Of a DNA stretch of 64,000 nt, positions 20,486 to 28,611 are shown piece after piece. Position 1 is the first letter of the stretch; each line of letters opens with the position of its first letter. Source of the DNA: Leifsonia aquatica (GTDB lineage: Bacteria > Actinomycetota > Actinomycetes > Actinomycetales > Microbacteriaceae). The notes beneath the pieces are model-generated. The model did not search any database, was not told the origin of the DNA, and was given only the letters and a program-made list of their open reading frames with translations. Position numbers and translations under genes: made by a program. The stretch is from positions 1,674,001-1,738,000 of the forward strand of contig NZ_JACHVP010000001.1 in assembly GCF_014190775.1 (NCBI RefSeq). Reading direction: 5' to 3'.

Positions 20486-20911
20486 ATGCCCGTCACCAGC
20501 GAATCCACCACCGTCTGGACCGGAGACCTCACGTCCGGCTCCGGGAACGTCAGCCTCGACTCCTCCGGCGCCGCGAGCCTCCCCGTCACGTGGAAGGCCC
20601 GCTCGCAGGGCGGCGGCGACGTGACGACCCCCGAAGAGCTGCTCGGCGCGGCGCACGCGGCCTGCTTCTCGATGGCGTTCTCGAACATCCTCGCGGGCTT
20701 CGGATCCGCTCCCGGGAGCATCCGCACCACCGCCGCCGTCACCTTCGACCCGGCCGAGGGCATCACCGGCAGCCACCTGACCGTCGAGGCGAGCGTGCCC
20801 GGCCTCTCCGACGAGGACTTCCAGCGCCTGGCCGACGAGGCGAAGCGGACCTGCCCGGTCTCGCGCGCGCTGGTCGGCATCCCGATCACCATCGACGCCG
20901 CGCTGGTCTGA
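20486..20911 (+). CDS. osmC: OsmC-family peroxiredoxin
   Basis: The 141-residue protein has both redox cysteines of the OsmC/Ohr family, in GAAHAACFSMAFS and KRTCPVSRAL. The wording around them is OsmC-like rather than Ohr-like. Such proteins reduce organic hydroperoxides using lipoyl or thiol donors. The start is the ATG at 20486 with AGGAG five bases upstream. It lies 102 bp beyond the DUF4395 gene on the same strand and just 3 bp before the epimerase gene. Confidence 0.92.
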   Translation: MPVTSESTTVWTGDLTSGSGNVSLDSSGAASLPVTWKARSQGGGDVTTPEELLGAAHAACFSMAFSNILAGFGSAPGSIRTTAAVTFDPAEGITGSHLTVEASVPGLSDEDFQRLADEAKRTCPVSRALVGIPITIDAALV

Positions 20912-20914
20912 GCG

Positions 20915-21811
20915 ATGCGGGTGCTCGTCGCCGGGGCGTCCGGCATGATCGGCACCGAGCTCACCCGTCAGCTCGCCGAGGCGGGACACGAGGTGCGCCG
21001 GCTCGTGCGCCGGCGGCCGCAGTCCGCGGATGAGTTCCACTGGTCCCCGTCGACCCGGATGATCGACGTCAACGTCATGGAGACGGCCGACGCCGTCGTC
21101 AACCTCTCGGGGGCATCGCTCAACCACTTCCCGTGGACCGCGGCGACGAAGCGCCGCATCCTCTCCTCCCGGCTCGAAGCGACCGGGACGCTCACGGACG
21201 CGATGCGCCAGGCGTCGCGGTCCCCGGCGGTCCTGCTCAACGGCTCGGCGGTCGGTTACTACGGCGACCGGCCCGGCCAGAAGCTGACCGAGGAGGCCTC
21301 GAAGGGCACCGGCTTCCTCGCCGACGTCGTGGACGCCTGGGAGACGGCGGCGCTGCTCGCGCCGGAGAAGACGCGGGTCGTGCTGCTGCGCACCGGCCTC
21401 GTCATCGGCCGCGGCGGCGCGATGAAGCCGCTGCTGCCGGTCGCGCGTCTCGGCCTCGCCGGGCCGATCGCCGGCGGCGGGATGCACTGGCCGTGGGTGA
21501 GCCTGCACGACGAAGCGGCCGCGATCGTGCATCTGCTGACCTCGACGCTCGAGGGTCCGGTCAACATCGCCGGCCCCACCCCGGCGACGGCGGGCGGCGT
21601 GCTCCGTGCCCTCGCGGCGGCAGTGCACCGGCCGTACGGCCTCCCGGTGCCCGAGAAGGCGGTCACCCTCGCGCTGCAGGAGGCCGGGCGCGAGCTCCTG
21701 CTCGCCAGCCAGAAAGTGATCCCGGCCCGGCTGCTCGACGACGGATTCGTCTTCCGCGACCCGACGGTCCGCGACGCGATGGAGCGCCTGGTGGAGTCGA
21801 AGGCCGCCTGA
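20915..21811 (+). CDS. TIGR01777-family NAD(P)-binding epimerase-like protein
   Basis: The 298-residue protein has the Rossmann signature VLVAGASGMIGTEL at the N-terminus and the family phrases AVVNLSGASL, LLNGSAVGYYGD and LRTGLVIGRGGAM. The DUF1731-type C-terminal domain is seen as VPARLLDDGFVFRDP. The family resembles extended short-chain dehydrogenases (YfcH-like) of unproven substrate. It begins 3 bp after osmC and is probably cotranscribed with it. Confidence 0.92.
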   Translation: MRVLVAGASGMIGTELTRQLAEAGHEVRRLVRRRPQSADEFHWSPSTRMIDVNVMETADAVVNLSGASLNHFPWTAATKRRILSSRLEATGTLTDAMRQASRSPAVLLNGSAVGYYGDRPGQKLTEEASKGTGFLADVVDAWETAALLAPEKTRVVLLRTGLVIGRGGAMKPLLPVARLGLAGPIAGGGMHWPWVSLHDEAAAIVHLLTSTLEGPVNIAGPTPATAGGVLRALAAAVHRPYGLPVPEKAVTLALQEAGRELLLASQKVIPARLLDDGFVFRDPTVRDAMERLVESKAA

Positions 21812-21829
21812 CCCGCAGCCAGCGTCCGC

Positions 21830-22288
21830 TCAGGACCGGGCGGCGCGCGCCTCGGAGCGATAGAGCCGGATGGACTGGCGCAGCGCTTCCCGCGCGCGCC
21901 GTCGGTCGCCGGACGCGTCGTACGCGAGCCCGAGTCGGAACCACGCCCGCCAGCTCTCCGGCGCCGCCTCGACCTCGGCCTTGTAGGTCGGGAACTCGGC
22001 GTCCGCCGCATCCCGGAGCGGTCGCCCGCTGGCACGGTGGGGCAGGTCCTCGACGGGCAGCCCGCCCTCGGCGTCGAGGATGCGCACGAGCTTCTCGGTC
22101 TGCGCGCCGAAGAGCAGCTCCCGGCCGATCGCCCAGGCGGCGATGATCGGGAGCACGAGCAGCGCGACGCCCATGGCGATGCCGACCGGCTCTCCGGTGG
22201 CGATGAGCATGATCGAGCGCTGGAAGACCAGCACCAGGTAGACCAGCAGGATGATCGCCATGACGATGGCGGCGATGCGATTCTTCAC
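21830..22288 (-). CDS. membrane protein with tetratricopeptide-like C-terminus
   Basis: The 152-residue protein has two N-terminal membrane helices (residues 5-28 and 37-58). A cytoplasmic part ends in one TPR-like motif (ESWRAWFRLGLAYDASGDRRRAREALRQSI). It begins 7 bp after the dapB stop and is likely cotranscribed with dapB. I know no specific function. It converges on the epimerase gene with only an 18-bp gap. Confidence 0.75.
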   Translation of the reverse strand: MKNRIAAIVMAIILLVYLVLVFQRSIMLIATGEPVGIAMGVALLVLPIIAAWAIGRELLFGAQTEKLVRILDAEGGLPVEDLPHRASGRPLRDAADAEFPTYKAEVEAAPESWRAWFRLGLAYDASGDRRRAREALRQSIRLYRSEARAARS

Positions 22289-22295
22289 GGGCGGC

Positions 22296-23075
22296 TCAGC
22301 GTTCGCGCACGGTGGGCCGCGGAGGCTCGCCGTCCGGGCCGGATATGCCGAGGTCGACGAGCGCGTCGAGCCCGACGGTCACCCCCGTCGTGGTCGCCGC
22401 CGCGCGCAGGGCGAGCAGGATCCCCGTCTCGTACGCCTGCGGGCCGATGGTGTCGTGCCGGATCGTGAGGGTCTCCCCCGCGCCGCCGAAGATCACCTGC
22501 TGCTCGGCGACGACGCCGCGCATCCGGAGGCTGTGGATCGGGACGCTCGCCACCTGCTGGCCGCGGGCGCGCTGGTCGGTGTGCGGCGCCTCCACCGGGC
22601 CGCGGCCGGCGCGCGCGGCGCCGATCAGCTCGGCCGTGCGCACCGCGGTGCCCGACGGGGAGTCGACCTTCGTGGCACCGTGCGTCTCGATGATCTCGAT
22701 CGAGTCGAAGAAGCGGGCGGCGACGGTCGCGAAGGCGGTGCCCAGTGCGGAACCGAGGGAGAAGTTCGGGATGACGACCGCGCCGCTGCCCTCGTGGGCG
22801 GCGACGCGACGCTCGAGATCGAGGATGCGGTCGGCCGACCAGCCGGAGGTGCCGATGAGCACCTTCAGGCCGTTGTCGACGGCGAACGCGACGATGCCGG
22901 GGCTCACCTGCGGCAGGGTCATGTCGACGAGCACGTCGGCGCCGAGCATCTCGTCGAGCGACGACGAGGAGCCCAGGGTCGCGACGAGCTCGAGGTCGTC
23001 CGCCTGCTCGATGAGCCGGACGGCCACGCTTCCCAGTTTTCCGCTCGCCCCCGCGACGGCCACGCGAATAGTCAC
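22296..23075 (-). CDS. dapB: 4-hydroxy-tetrahydrodipicolinate reductase, unusual active-site motif
   Basis: DapB reduces the DapA product with NAD(P)H. The Rossmann motif VAVAGASGKLGS, the GTSGW turn and the substrate loop KVDSPSGTAVRTAE are clear, and 259 residues is normal. The usual ExHHxxKxDAPSG motif reads ETHGATKVDSPSG here. The first histidine and the lysine are kept, but the second histidine is glycine. In E. coli DapB the first of the pair is the proposed acid/base, so activity is likely retained. The start at 23075 opens MTIRVAVAG. Confidence 0.92.
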   Translation of the reverse strand: MTIRVAVAGASGKLGSVAVRLIEQADDLELVATLGSSSSLDEMLGADVLVDMTLPQVSPGIVAFAVDNGLKVLIGTSGWSADRILDLERRVAAHEGSGAVVIPNFSLGSALGTAFATVAARFFDSIEIIETHGATKVDSPSGTAVRTAELIGAARAGRGPVEAPHTDQRARGQQVASVPIHSLRMRGVVAEQQVIFGGAGETLTIRHDTIGPQAYETGILLALRAAATTTGVTVGLDALVDLGISGPDGEPPRPTVRER

Positions 23076-23155
23076 CCGCCCAGCCTACCCGCGCCCGCGC
23101 ACCCTCCCTCGCGTCGCGCCCCGGCCGACCGGGGCCGCAGGGCTACTCTGGGGCG

Positions 23156-23653
23156 ATGGTGTCTTTCGCAGATGTCGCCGTCACCGACGCGACCGCCCAT
23201 CGGATGCTCGCGGACTACTTCGCCGAGCGCGCGGCGACGTTCCCCGCGACCCAGGGCGCCTATCGCACGACGTTCCCCGACCCGGGTCAGTTCGTCGCCC
23301 CGGCCGGCGTCTTCCTGCTCGCCTACGACGAGGACGGCGAGGCCGGGTGCGGCGGCGTCCGCGAGCTGCGGCTCCGCCCGGGCGACGTCGAGGAGGGCGA
23401 CGGGGTCGTCCGCTACGAGATCAAGCACCTGTGGGTGTCCCCGACGCACCGCGGCCGCGGTCTGGGCCGCGCCATCCTGTCGGAACTCGAGCACCGCGCC
23501 CGCGGCTTCGGCGCCACCGAGGTCGTGCTCGACACGAACGCGAGTCTGGAGGCCGCCGGCTCGCTCTACCGCTCGCACGGCTACGAGGACATCCAGCCCT
23601 ACAACGACAACCCGAACGCGACGGACTGGTTCCGCAAGTCGCTGACCGACTGA
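23156..23653 (+). CDS. GNAT-family N-acetyltransferase
   Basis: The 165-residue protein contains the GNAT core. The strand IKHLWVSPTHRGRGLGRAILSEL carries the acetyl-CoA pyrophosphate loop (RGRGLG), and SLYRSHGYEDI is the terminal segment. The N-terminal part resembles acetyltransferases acting on small metabolites; the substrate is unknown. It is divergent from dapB (80-bp gap) and converges on the phosphatase gene. Confidence 0.9.
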   Translation: MVSFADVAVTDATAHRMLADYFAERAATFPATQGAYRTTFPDPGQFVAPAGVFLLAYDEDGEAGCGGVRELRLRPGDVEEGDGVVRYEIKHLWVSPTHRGRGLGRAILSELEHRARGFGATEVVLDTNASLEAAGSLYRSHGYEDIQPYNDNPNATDWFRKSLTD

Positions 23654-23681
23654 CCGGCTGGCGCGCGGTCGATCCGGCCGC

Positions 23682-24284
23682 TCAGACCGGCTGCAGCTCC
23701 GGGAGGCCGGTGCGCAGCTCGACGGGCAGGTGGCCCAGGTCGTTGTGAACAACGAGCACCGGCGGCTTCGCCGAGCGCACGCGGATGATGGTGAGGCCGC
23801 AGTTCGCCTGGTTGAGACCGAGCCACCGCCAAGCGGGAGCATCGAAGACGTGGCGCACGAACCAGCCGATGACGAAGTTGTGGGTGACCAGCAGGTCGTG
23901 GCGGTCGCCCAGCGCCGGGGTGAGGAACTCCCCAACCGCGTCGTCCATCTGCGCGCGCCCGGCCTCGATCTCGGCCTCGGTCACCGAGCCGAAGAACGAC
24001 TCGAACGCCTTCGGCATGTCGGGCGTCGGACCTGACGGGATGCAGTCGAACAGCAGGCTCGACGGCTCCGGCTCCAGGGCGGGCATCCGCTCGGCCATGA
24101 TCGACGCGGTCTGCGCGGCGCGCACGAGCGGCGAGTGGTACATCGCGGTGAACGGGATGCCGCTCAGCCGCTCGGCGATCAGCTGCGCCTGCCGCTTGCC
24201 CCGCGGGGAGAGCGGGCCGTCGGGGAGGCCGTGCTCGGCATCCTGCTGCTCGCCGTGGCGCACAAGGTAGAGGTAGTGGGGCAC
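23682..24284 (-). CDS. histidine phosphatase (phosphoglycerate mutase-like) family protein
   Basis: The 200-residue protein opens with YLVRHGEQ, the RHG motif whose histidine becomes phosphorylated. It keeps the second-half catalytic residues (YHSPLVRAAQTA and VTHNFVIGW). It is a general phosphomonoesterase or mutase-like protein; the substrate cannot be assigned. It lies 38 bp downstream of the M16 peptidase gene on the same strand and may be cotranscribed. Confidence 0.9.
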   Translation of the reverse strand: MPHYLYLVRHGEQQDAEHGLPDGPLSPRGKRQAQLIAERLSGIPFTAMYHSPLVRAAQTASIMAERMPALEPEPSSLLFDCIPSGPTPDMPKAFESFFGSVTEAEIEAGRAQMDDAVGEFLTPALGDRHDLLVTHNFVIGWFVRHVFDAPAWRWLGLNQANCGLTIIRVRSAKPPVLVVHNDLGHLPVELRTGLPELQPV

Positions 24285-24322
24285 CGGAGGACCTTTCGGA
24301 AGTGGATGTCGGAGACGGCGGG

Positions 24323-25669
24323 TCAGGAGGCGAGGCCGGCGAACACGTCGTCGGTCACGCTCCCCACCGCGGAGACGGAGATCGGGCGGTCGGCCAGATC
24401 CCGTGCGAGGTCGCGCACGTCGTCGGCGGTGACGAGGTGCAGTCGACGGAGGCTTTCATCGAGGTCGGCGAACTCGCCGAGAGTGATCTCGGCGCGGCCG
24501 AGGCGGGACATCCGGGTGTCGGAGTCCTCGAGGGCGAGCGCGGCGCCGCCCGAGAGCTGACCCACCGCGCGCCGGAGCTCGTCGGGCGTGATCCCGTCGT
24601 CCGCGAGACGGTGCAGCTCGTCCAGCATGAGATCGGCGACCTGGCGGGTCTTCGCCGGCGCGCAGCCCGCGTAGAGCCCGAAGACGCCCGCGTCGGAGTA
24701 GGAGCCGGAGAAGGAGTAGACGGCGTAGGCGAGCCCGCGGCGCTCCCGGATCTCCTGGAAGAGGCGGCTCGACATCCCGCCGCCCAGCACGGAGTTGAGG
24801 ACGCTCATCGCCGTGCGGCGCGGGTCCGTCGCGACGATGCCGGGCACGCCGATCAGGAGGTTGGTCTGCTCGGTCGGGCGCTCGACGGTCACGAGGGCCG
24901 CACCGCGCTCGATCGGCGCGGCGACGTCGGACCGGCGCGCGACGGGCGACGCCGTGGCCTCCGGATCCCAGCCGGCGGCCGCGAGGGCGCGGACGACGCC
25001 GTCGACGAGGAGGTCGTGGTCGACAGCTCCCGCGGCGGTGATGACCAGATCCTGCGGGCGGTAGTTCGCCTGGTAGTGCGCCCATACGGCGTCGCGGGAC
25101 GCGGCGCGGATCGTGTCGGGACGACCGCCGATCGGACGGCCGAGCGGGTGCGCGCCGAGCACCGCGGAGAAGAGCCGCTCGTTGGCGACGTCGGCCGGGT
25201 CGTCCTCGGCCATCGAGAGCTCCTCGAGGATGACACCGCGCTCGTTCTCGAACTCGACCGGGTCGAGCAGGGACGAGGTCAGCATGTCGCCGATGACCTC
25301 CACGGCCATCGCGAGGTCGCGATCCTGCACCTTGGCGTAGTAGCAGGTGTACTCCTTGGCGGTCATGGCGTTGTGCTCGCCACCGACCGAGTCGAAGGAG
25401 ATCGCGATGTCGAGCGCCGAGCGCGACCGCGTGCCCTTGAAGAGCAGATGCTCGAGGAAGTGCGTGGAGCCGAGGCTGCCCGGCTCATCCGTCTCGTCGC
25501 GCGAGCCGACGGCGACCCAGTACCCGAGGGTGGCGCTGCGCGCTCCCGGGACCTGCTCGCTGAGCACGCGGATGCCACTGGGGAGGACCGTGCGGCGGAC
25601 CAGCGCCTCGCCGGAAGCGGCGAAGGAGAGGTCGGCCAGACCGAGCGGGAGGTCGACTGCGCTGTTCAT
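24323..25669 (-). CDS. M16-family zinc peptidase
   Basis: The protein (about 448 residues) has the inverted zinc motif HxxEH in GSTHFLEHLLFKG near residue 65, with the third ligand region NERGVILEELSM about 75 residues later. A second, inactive M16 half follows (LLIGVPGIVATDPRRTAMSVLNSVLGGGMSSRLFQEIRE, quoted in part). In many actinobacteria this gene follows pnp; here no pnp lies directly upstream. The ATG at 25669 follows GGAGGGG closely. An in-frame GTG at 25678 is an alternative start. Confidence 0.9.
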   Translation of the reverse strand: MNSAVDLPLGLADLSFAASGEALVRRTVLPSGIRVLSEQVPGARSATLGYWVAVGSRDETDEPGSLGSTHFLEHLLFKGTRSRSALDIAISFDSVGGEHNAMTAKEYTCYYAKVQDRDLAMAVEVIGDMLTSSLLDPVEFENERGVILEELSMAEDDPADVANERLFSAVLGAHPLGRPIGGRPDTIRAASRDAVWAHYQANYRPQDLVITAAGAVDHDLLVDGVVRALAAAGWDPEATASPVARRSDVAAPIERGAALVTVERPTEQTNLLIGVPGIVATDPRRTAMSVLNSVLGGGMSSRLFQEIRERRGLAYAVYSFSGSYSDAGVFGLYAGCAPAKTRQVADLMLDELHRLADDGITPDELRRAVGQLSGGAALALEDSDTRMSRLGRAEITLGEFADLDESLRRLHLVTADDVRDLARDLADRPISVSAVGSVTDDVFAGLAS

Positions 25670-25725
25670 CCCCTCCACCCTACGCCAGTGGCTTCGGAAT
25701 CCCTGGGACTCTTCAATGAGGACAA

Positions 25726-25739
25726 ACAGACTGGTCTGT
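25726..25739. promoter_or_regulatory. candidate TetR operator between the M16 and TetR genes
   Basis: The inverted repeat ACAGAC-TG-GTCTGT lies just before a TATACT hexamer (25747-25752) that could be the -10 element of the downstream TetR gene. A repressor bound here would block RNA polymerase. Autoregulation by the product of 25867-26451 is the simplest reading, and the divergent M16 gene could also respond. Binding is inferred from layout only. Confidence 0.55.
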
Positions 25740-25764
25740 CTACCTATATACTGGACTCACCACC

Positions 25765-25806
25765 CGGACCGGTCGCACCCCCCTGGACTCCGTCCCGACC
25801 GGTCCG
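25765..25806 (+). promoter_or_regulatory. inverted repeat in the TetR leader
   Basis: Perfect 11-bp arms CGGACCGGTCG (25765-25775) and CGACCGGTCCG (25796-25806) enclose a 20-nt loop in the untranslated leader of the TetR gene, upstream of its AAGGAG ribosome site. A second small hairpin (CCCCC-GA-GGGGG) follows. They could fold in the transcript or serve as a second operator. Confidence 0.45.
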
Positions 25807-25866
25807 GTGGTTTCCATCCCCCGAGGGGGCGGTCTCCGCCTCCCGTGACAGAAGGAGTCGCGCCCG

Positions 25867-26451
25867 ATGGTGGTTAGCGCCCGAGCGACGATCCGGCCTC
25901 CCGCGCCGTCGAAGATCAAGATCCTCGCGACAGCGGATGAGCTGTTCTACCAGGAGGGCATCCACACCGTCGGCGTGGACCGCATCATCGCGGGCGCCCG
26001 GGTGACGAAGGCGACCTTCTACAAGCACTTCCGATCCAAGGACCTCCTCATCATCGCGTACGTCGAGGGCCGCGACCGCCAGGTGCGCGAGTGGTTCACG
26101 GTGCGCGAGCAGGCCGGGGACGACCCGCGCGAGATCGCGCGCGCCCTCGTCGACTCGATCAACGAGGAGGCGATCCGTCCCGGATTCCGCGGCGACCCCT
26201 TCATCAACGCCGCGGCGCAGTTCGCCGACGAGAACCACCCCGTCCGCGTCGCCGTCACGGCACACCGCGACTGGTACGCGAAGCGCATCGAGCAGCTCTT
26301 CCGCGAGCTCGGCCACCCGCGCCCCGGAGACGCGGCCGACGATCTCATCCTCGCCCGCGACGGCGCGCTCGCCGGCGGCTACGTGGGCGACCCGATCGCC
26401 GCCGGCGCAGCCCTGCACCGCTCGCTCGACCGCATCCTGAGCGAGAAGTAG
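25867..26451 (+). CDS. TetR-family transcriptional regulator
   Basis: The 194-residue protein has an N-terminal TetR helix-turn-helix, residues about 15-60: ILATADELFYQEGIHTVG, then RIIAGARVTKATFYKHFRSKD. A C-terminal ligand-binding half follows. AAGGAG stands nine bases before the ATG. An operator-like palindrome overlaps the presumed promoter, which suggests autoregulation. Neighbours are the M16 peptidase (divergent) and an aldo/keto reductase (convergent); neither is clearly the target, and the ligand is unknown. Confidence 0.92.
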   Translation: MVVSARATIRPPAPSKIKILATADELFYQEGIHTVGVDRIIAGARVTKATFYKHFRSKDLLIIAYVEGRDRQVREWFTVREQAGDDPREIARALVDSINEEAIRPGFRGDPFINAAAQFADENHPVRVAVTAHRDWYAKRIEQLFRELGHPRPGDAADDLILARDGALAGGYVGDPIAAGAALHRSLDRILSEK

Positions 26452-26469
26452 GCCGCGAGCGCCCCGCGC

Positions 26470-26526
26470 ACATTCGGCACGAATGTCGTGAATAGGGGCT
26501 GCTTTCGCGACATTCGTGACGAATGT
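26470..26526. repeat. paired 17-bp palindrome element, copy 2
   Basis: Palindromes ACATTCG-GCA-CGAATGT (26470-26486) and ACATTCG-TGA-CGAATGT (26510-26526) have starts exactly 40 bp apart, as at 2536 and 45779. The loop of the first is the reverse complement of the TGC loop seen elsewhere, so that half is inverted. The spacer begins CGTGAAT, as in copy 1. It lies between the convergent TetR and aldo/keto reductase genes. Confidence 0.85.
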
Positions 26527-26543
26527 GCGCGAGCGAGGCGGCG

Positions 26544-27608
26544 CTACTCGGAGACGCGGTCCAGGTCGAGCATCTGGGCGCGAGTGAGGCGGATGCCGGC
26601 TGCTGCCATCAGCGCGTTCACCTGCTCGGGGCGGCTCGCGCTCGCCACGGGCGCAGCGACGCTGCGCTTGGCCAGCAGCCACGCGATCGCGATGCTGGCC
26701 GGCTCGGCGCCGTGCTCGGTCGCGATCCGGTCGACCACGGCGAGCACGCGCTGCCCGCGACGATTGACGTACGCGGAGGCGCGCACGCTCCGCGCGTCGG
26801 CCGTGAGGTCGCCCTTCGAGCGGTACTTGCCGGTCAGGAAGCCGTTGGCCAGCGCGTAGTACGGCATGACGGACAGTCCCTGCGCCGCGGCGACGATGCG
26901 CAGCGCGCTCTCGAACTCCGCCCGGTGCATCAGGTTGTACTGCGTCTGGATGGCGACGAACTTCGGCAGGCCCGAGGACGCCAGGATGCGCGCCTCGATC
27001 AGGCGGTCGGCGCTGAAGTTGGACGCGGCGAGGTAGCGCACCTTGCCGGACTCGATCAGCCACTCGGCGGTCGCGAGGCTGTCCTCCAGGGGCACCTCGG
27101 GGTCGTCGTCGTGGAAGTAGAGCAGGTCGATGCGGTCCGTCTGCAGGCGCTCCAGCGAGGCCTCGACCGCGCGCACGATGCTCACCGAGCCGAGCCCGGG
27201 GTTCTCGTGGTGCCGGCCGACCTTGGTGGCGACGGTGACGTGGTCGCGGTTGCCGCGCTCGCGCATCCATTTGCCGATGAGCACCTCGCTGCGCCCTCCG
27301 ACGTAGCTGTCGGCCGTGTCGATGAAGTCGCCGCCGAGCGCGGCGAAGCGGTCGAGGATGTCGAGGGAGGTGTCGCCGTCGGCGGTCCAGCCGAAGACGC
27401 TCGCCCCGAGGGAGAGCGGGTAGACGGTGAGGTCGCTCTCGCCGATGCGGCGCGGAGCGATGATCGAGAGGGGCCCGGTGCGCTCCAGCGCGGGGTCGAT
27501 GTCGAGCGGGCCGCCGGTGTCGGTCGACGGCTCCACGATCGGAGTCGCGACGGGGGCGGTGCGCAGACCGACCGACTCGAGCAGGCGCAGGGGAAGCAGC
27601 TGCGGCAT
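26544..27608 (-). CDS. aldo/keto reductase
   Basis: The 354-residue NADPH-dependent oxidoreductase has the AKR catalytic tetrad. Asp is in DFIDTADSYVGGRSE together with the tyrosine, lysine is in VATKVGRH, and histidine in LLYFHDDD. The layout resembles the AKR11/AKR12-like soluble bacterial group. An N-terminal stretch of about 45 residues precedes the usual start of the barrel. The ATG at 27608 follows AGGGGG by five bases; a GTG at 27623 is possible. A perfect 14-bp palindrome lies 49 bp upstream. Confidence 0.9.
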   Translation of the reverse strand: MPQLLPLRLLESVGLRTAPVATPIVEPSTDTGGPLDIDPALERTGPLSIIAPRRIGESDLTVYPLSLGASVFGWTADGDTSLDILDRFAALGGDFIDTADSYVGGRSEVLIGKWMRERGNRDHVTVATKVGRHHENPGLGSVSIVRAVEASLERLQTDRIDLLYFHDDDPEVPLEDSLATAEWLIESGKVRYLAASNFSADRLIEARILASSGLPKFVAIQTQYNLMHRAEFESALRIVAAAQGLSVMPYYALANGFLTGKYRSKGDLTADARSVRASAYVNRRGQRVLAVVDRIATEHGAEPASIAIAWLLAKRSVAAPVASASRPEQVNALMAAAGIRLTRAQMLDLDRVSE

Positions 27609-27656
27609 GTCATCCCCCTGCACCCGATCCTGCCGCTGACCGGCCGGATCGTACTG

Positions 27657-27670
27657 TCGAATCGATTCGA
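27657..27670 (-). promoter_or_regulatory. palindromic operator candidate upstream of the aldo/keto reductase gene
   Basis: A perfect 14-bp palindrome TCGAATCGATTCGA (extendable to CTCGAATCGATTCGAC, imperfect at the ends) lies about 50 bp before the reductase start in an AT-richer stretch. Its position and symmetry fit a repressor or activator site. No regulator is identified. The rest of 27671-27771 shows no gene. Confidence 0.4.
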
Positions 27671-27771
27671 GAATGATCTACTCCCGAACTCTATTTGAAG
27701 GGTACGGCAAACCCGCGACACGCCGACGGGGAAACGGGTGAACTGCGACAGAAACCTAGATCACGGTTTCA

Positions 27772-28611
27772 TCACGGTTGCGGAGCGCCCTCCGACGCCC
27801 CCGCCCGCCGGACGACGGCTCGTGCGTGGGCCAGCACCGGACCGTCGACCATCGCGCCCGCGAAGCGGAAGACCCCTCCCCCGGCCTCCTCGGCGGCGGC
27901 AAGCAGCTCGCGTGCGCGCGCCACCTCCTCCGGGGTCGGCCGGTACGCGGTGCGGACCGTCTCCACCTGCCCGGGATGGATGCACGCCGTCGCCGCGAAG
28001 CCCACCGCGACGGCGTCCTCCGCTTCAGCGCGCAGGCCGTCGAGGTCGGCGATGTCGAGGTGCACCGTATCGACCGCGTGCACCCCGGCGGCGCCCGCGG
28101 CGAGCAGCACGGCGGAGCGCGCGTGCCGAGCGACGTCGCGGTACGTGCCGTCCGGATGCCGGCTGGAGGTCCCGCCGAGCGAGGCGACCAGGTCCTCCGC
28201 GCCCCACATGAGCGCCAGCACGTTTGCGGCGCGCGCGAGCTCGGGCGCGGCCACGACGCCGGCCGCCGTCTCGCACAGGGCGATGACGTCCATCCCGTCG
28301 AACGCGCCGAGGTCGGCCGCGCGTTCGGCCTTCGGGAGCATGACCGCCCGGTAGGGGGTCATCTCGAGCGCGGCGAGATCGGCGTCGTGATCGTCGGAGC
28401 CCGCGGGGTTCACCCGGACGATCACGCGGGCGGGGTCGAGGCGCGACGCGGCGAGCGCCTCGCGGGCCGCCGGCCTGCGGGACGGGTCGACCGCGTCCTC
28501 CAGATCGAGGATGACCGCGTCCGCCCGCTCGAGCGCCTTGGCGTAGCGGTCGGGCCGGTCCGCCGGGCAGAACAGCAGCGCGGGACCCCACGGGAAGGCG
28601 CGGCCGGTCAC
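27772..28611 (-). CDS. citE: HpcH/HpaI (CitE-like) acyl-CoA lyase
   Basis: The 279-residue TIM-barrel lyase has GPALLFCPADRPDRYAKAL, the metal/phosphate region LDLEDAVDPSRRPAARE, RVNPAGSDDHDADL and LCETAAGV. It matches stand-alone CitE proteins such as Rv2498c of M. tuberculosis. That enzyme is linked to cleavage of (R)-HMG-CoA or citramalyl-CoA in leucine and itaconate breakdown. The GTG at 28611 overlaps the MaoC stop as GTGA. It is the last gene of the operon, so a lyase role at the pathway end fits. Confidence 0.87.
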   Translation of the reverse strand: MTGRAFPWGPALLFCPADRPDRYAKALERADAVILDLEDAVDPSRRPAAREALAASRLDPARVIVRVNPAGSDDHDADLAALEMTPYRAVMLPKAERAADLGAFDGMDVIALCETAAGVVAAPELARAANVLALMWGAEDLVASLGGTSSRHPDGTYRDVARHARSAVLLAAGAAGVHAVDTVHLDIADLDGLRAEAEDAVAVGFAATACIHPGQVETVRTAYRPTPEEVARARELLAAAEEAGGGVFRFAGAMVDGPVLAHARAVVRRAGASEGAPQP

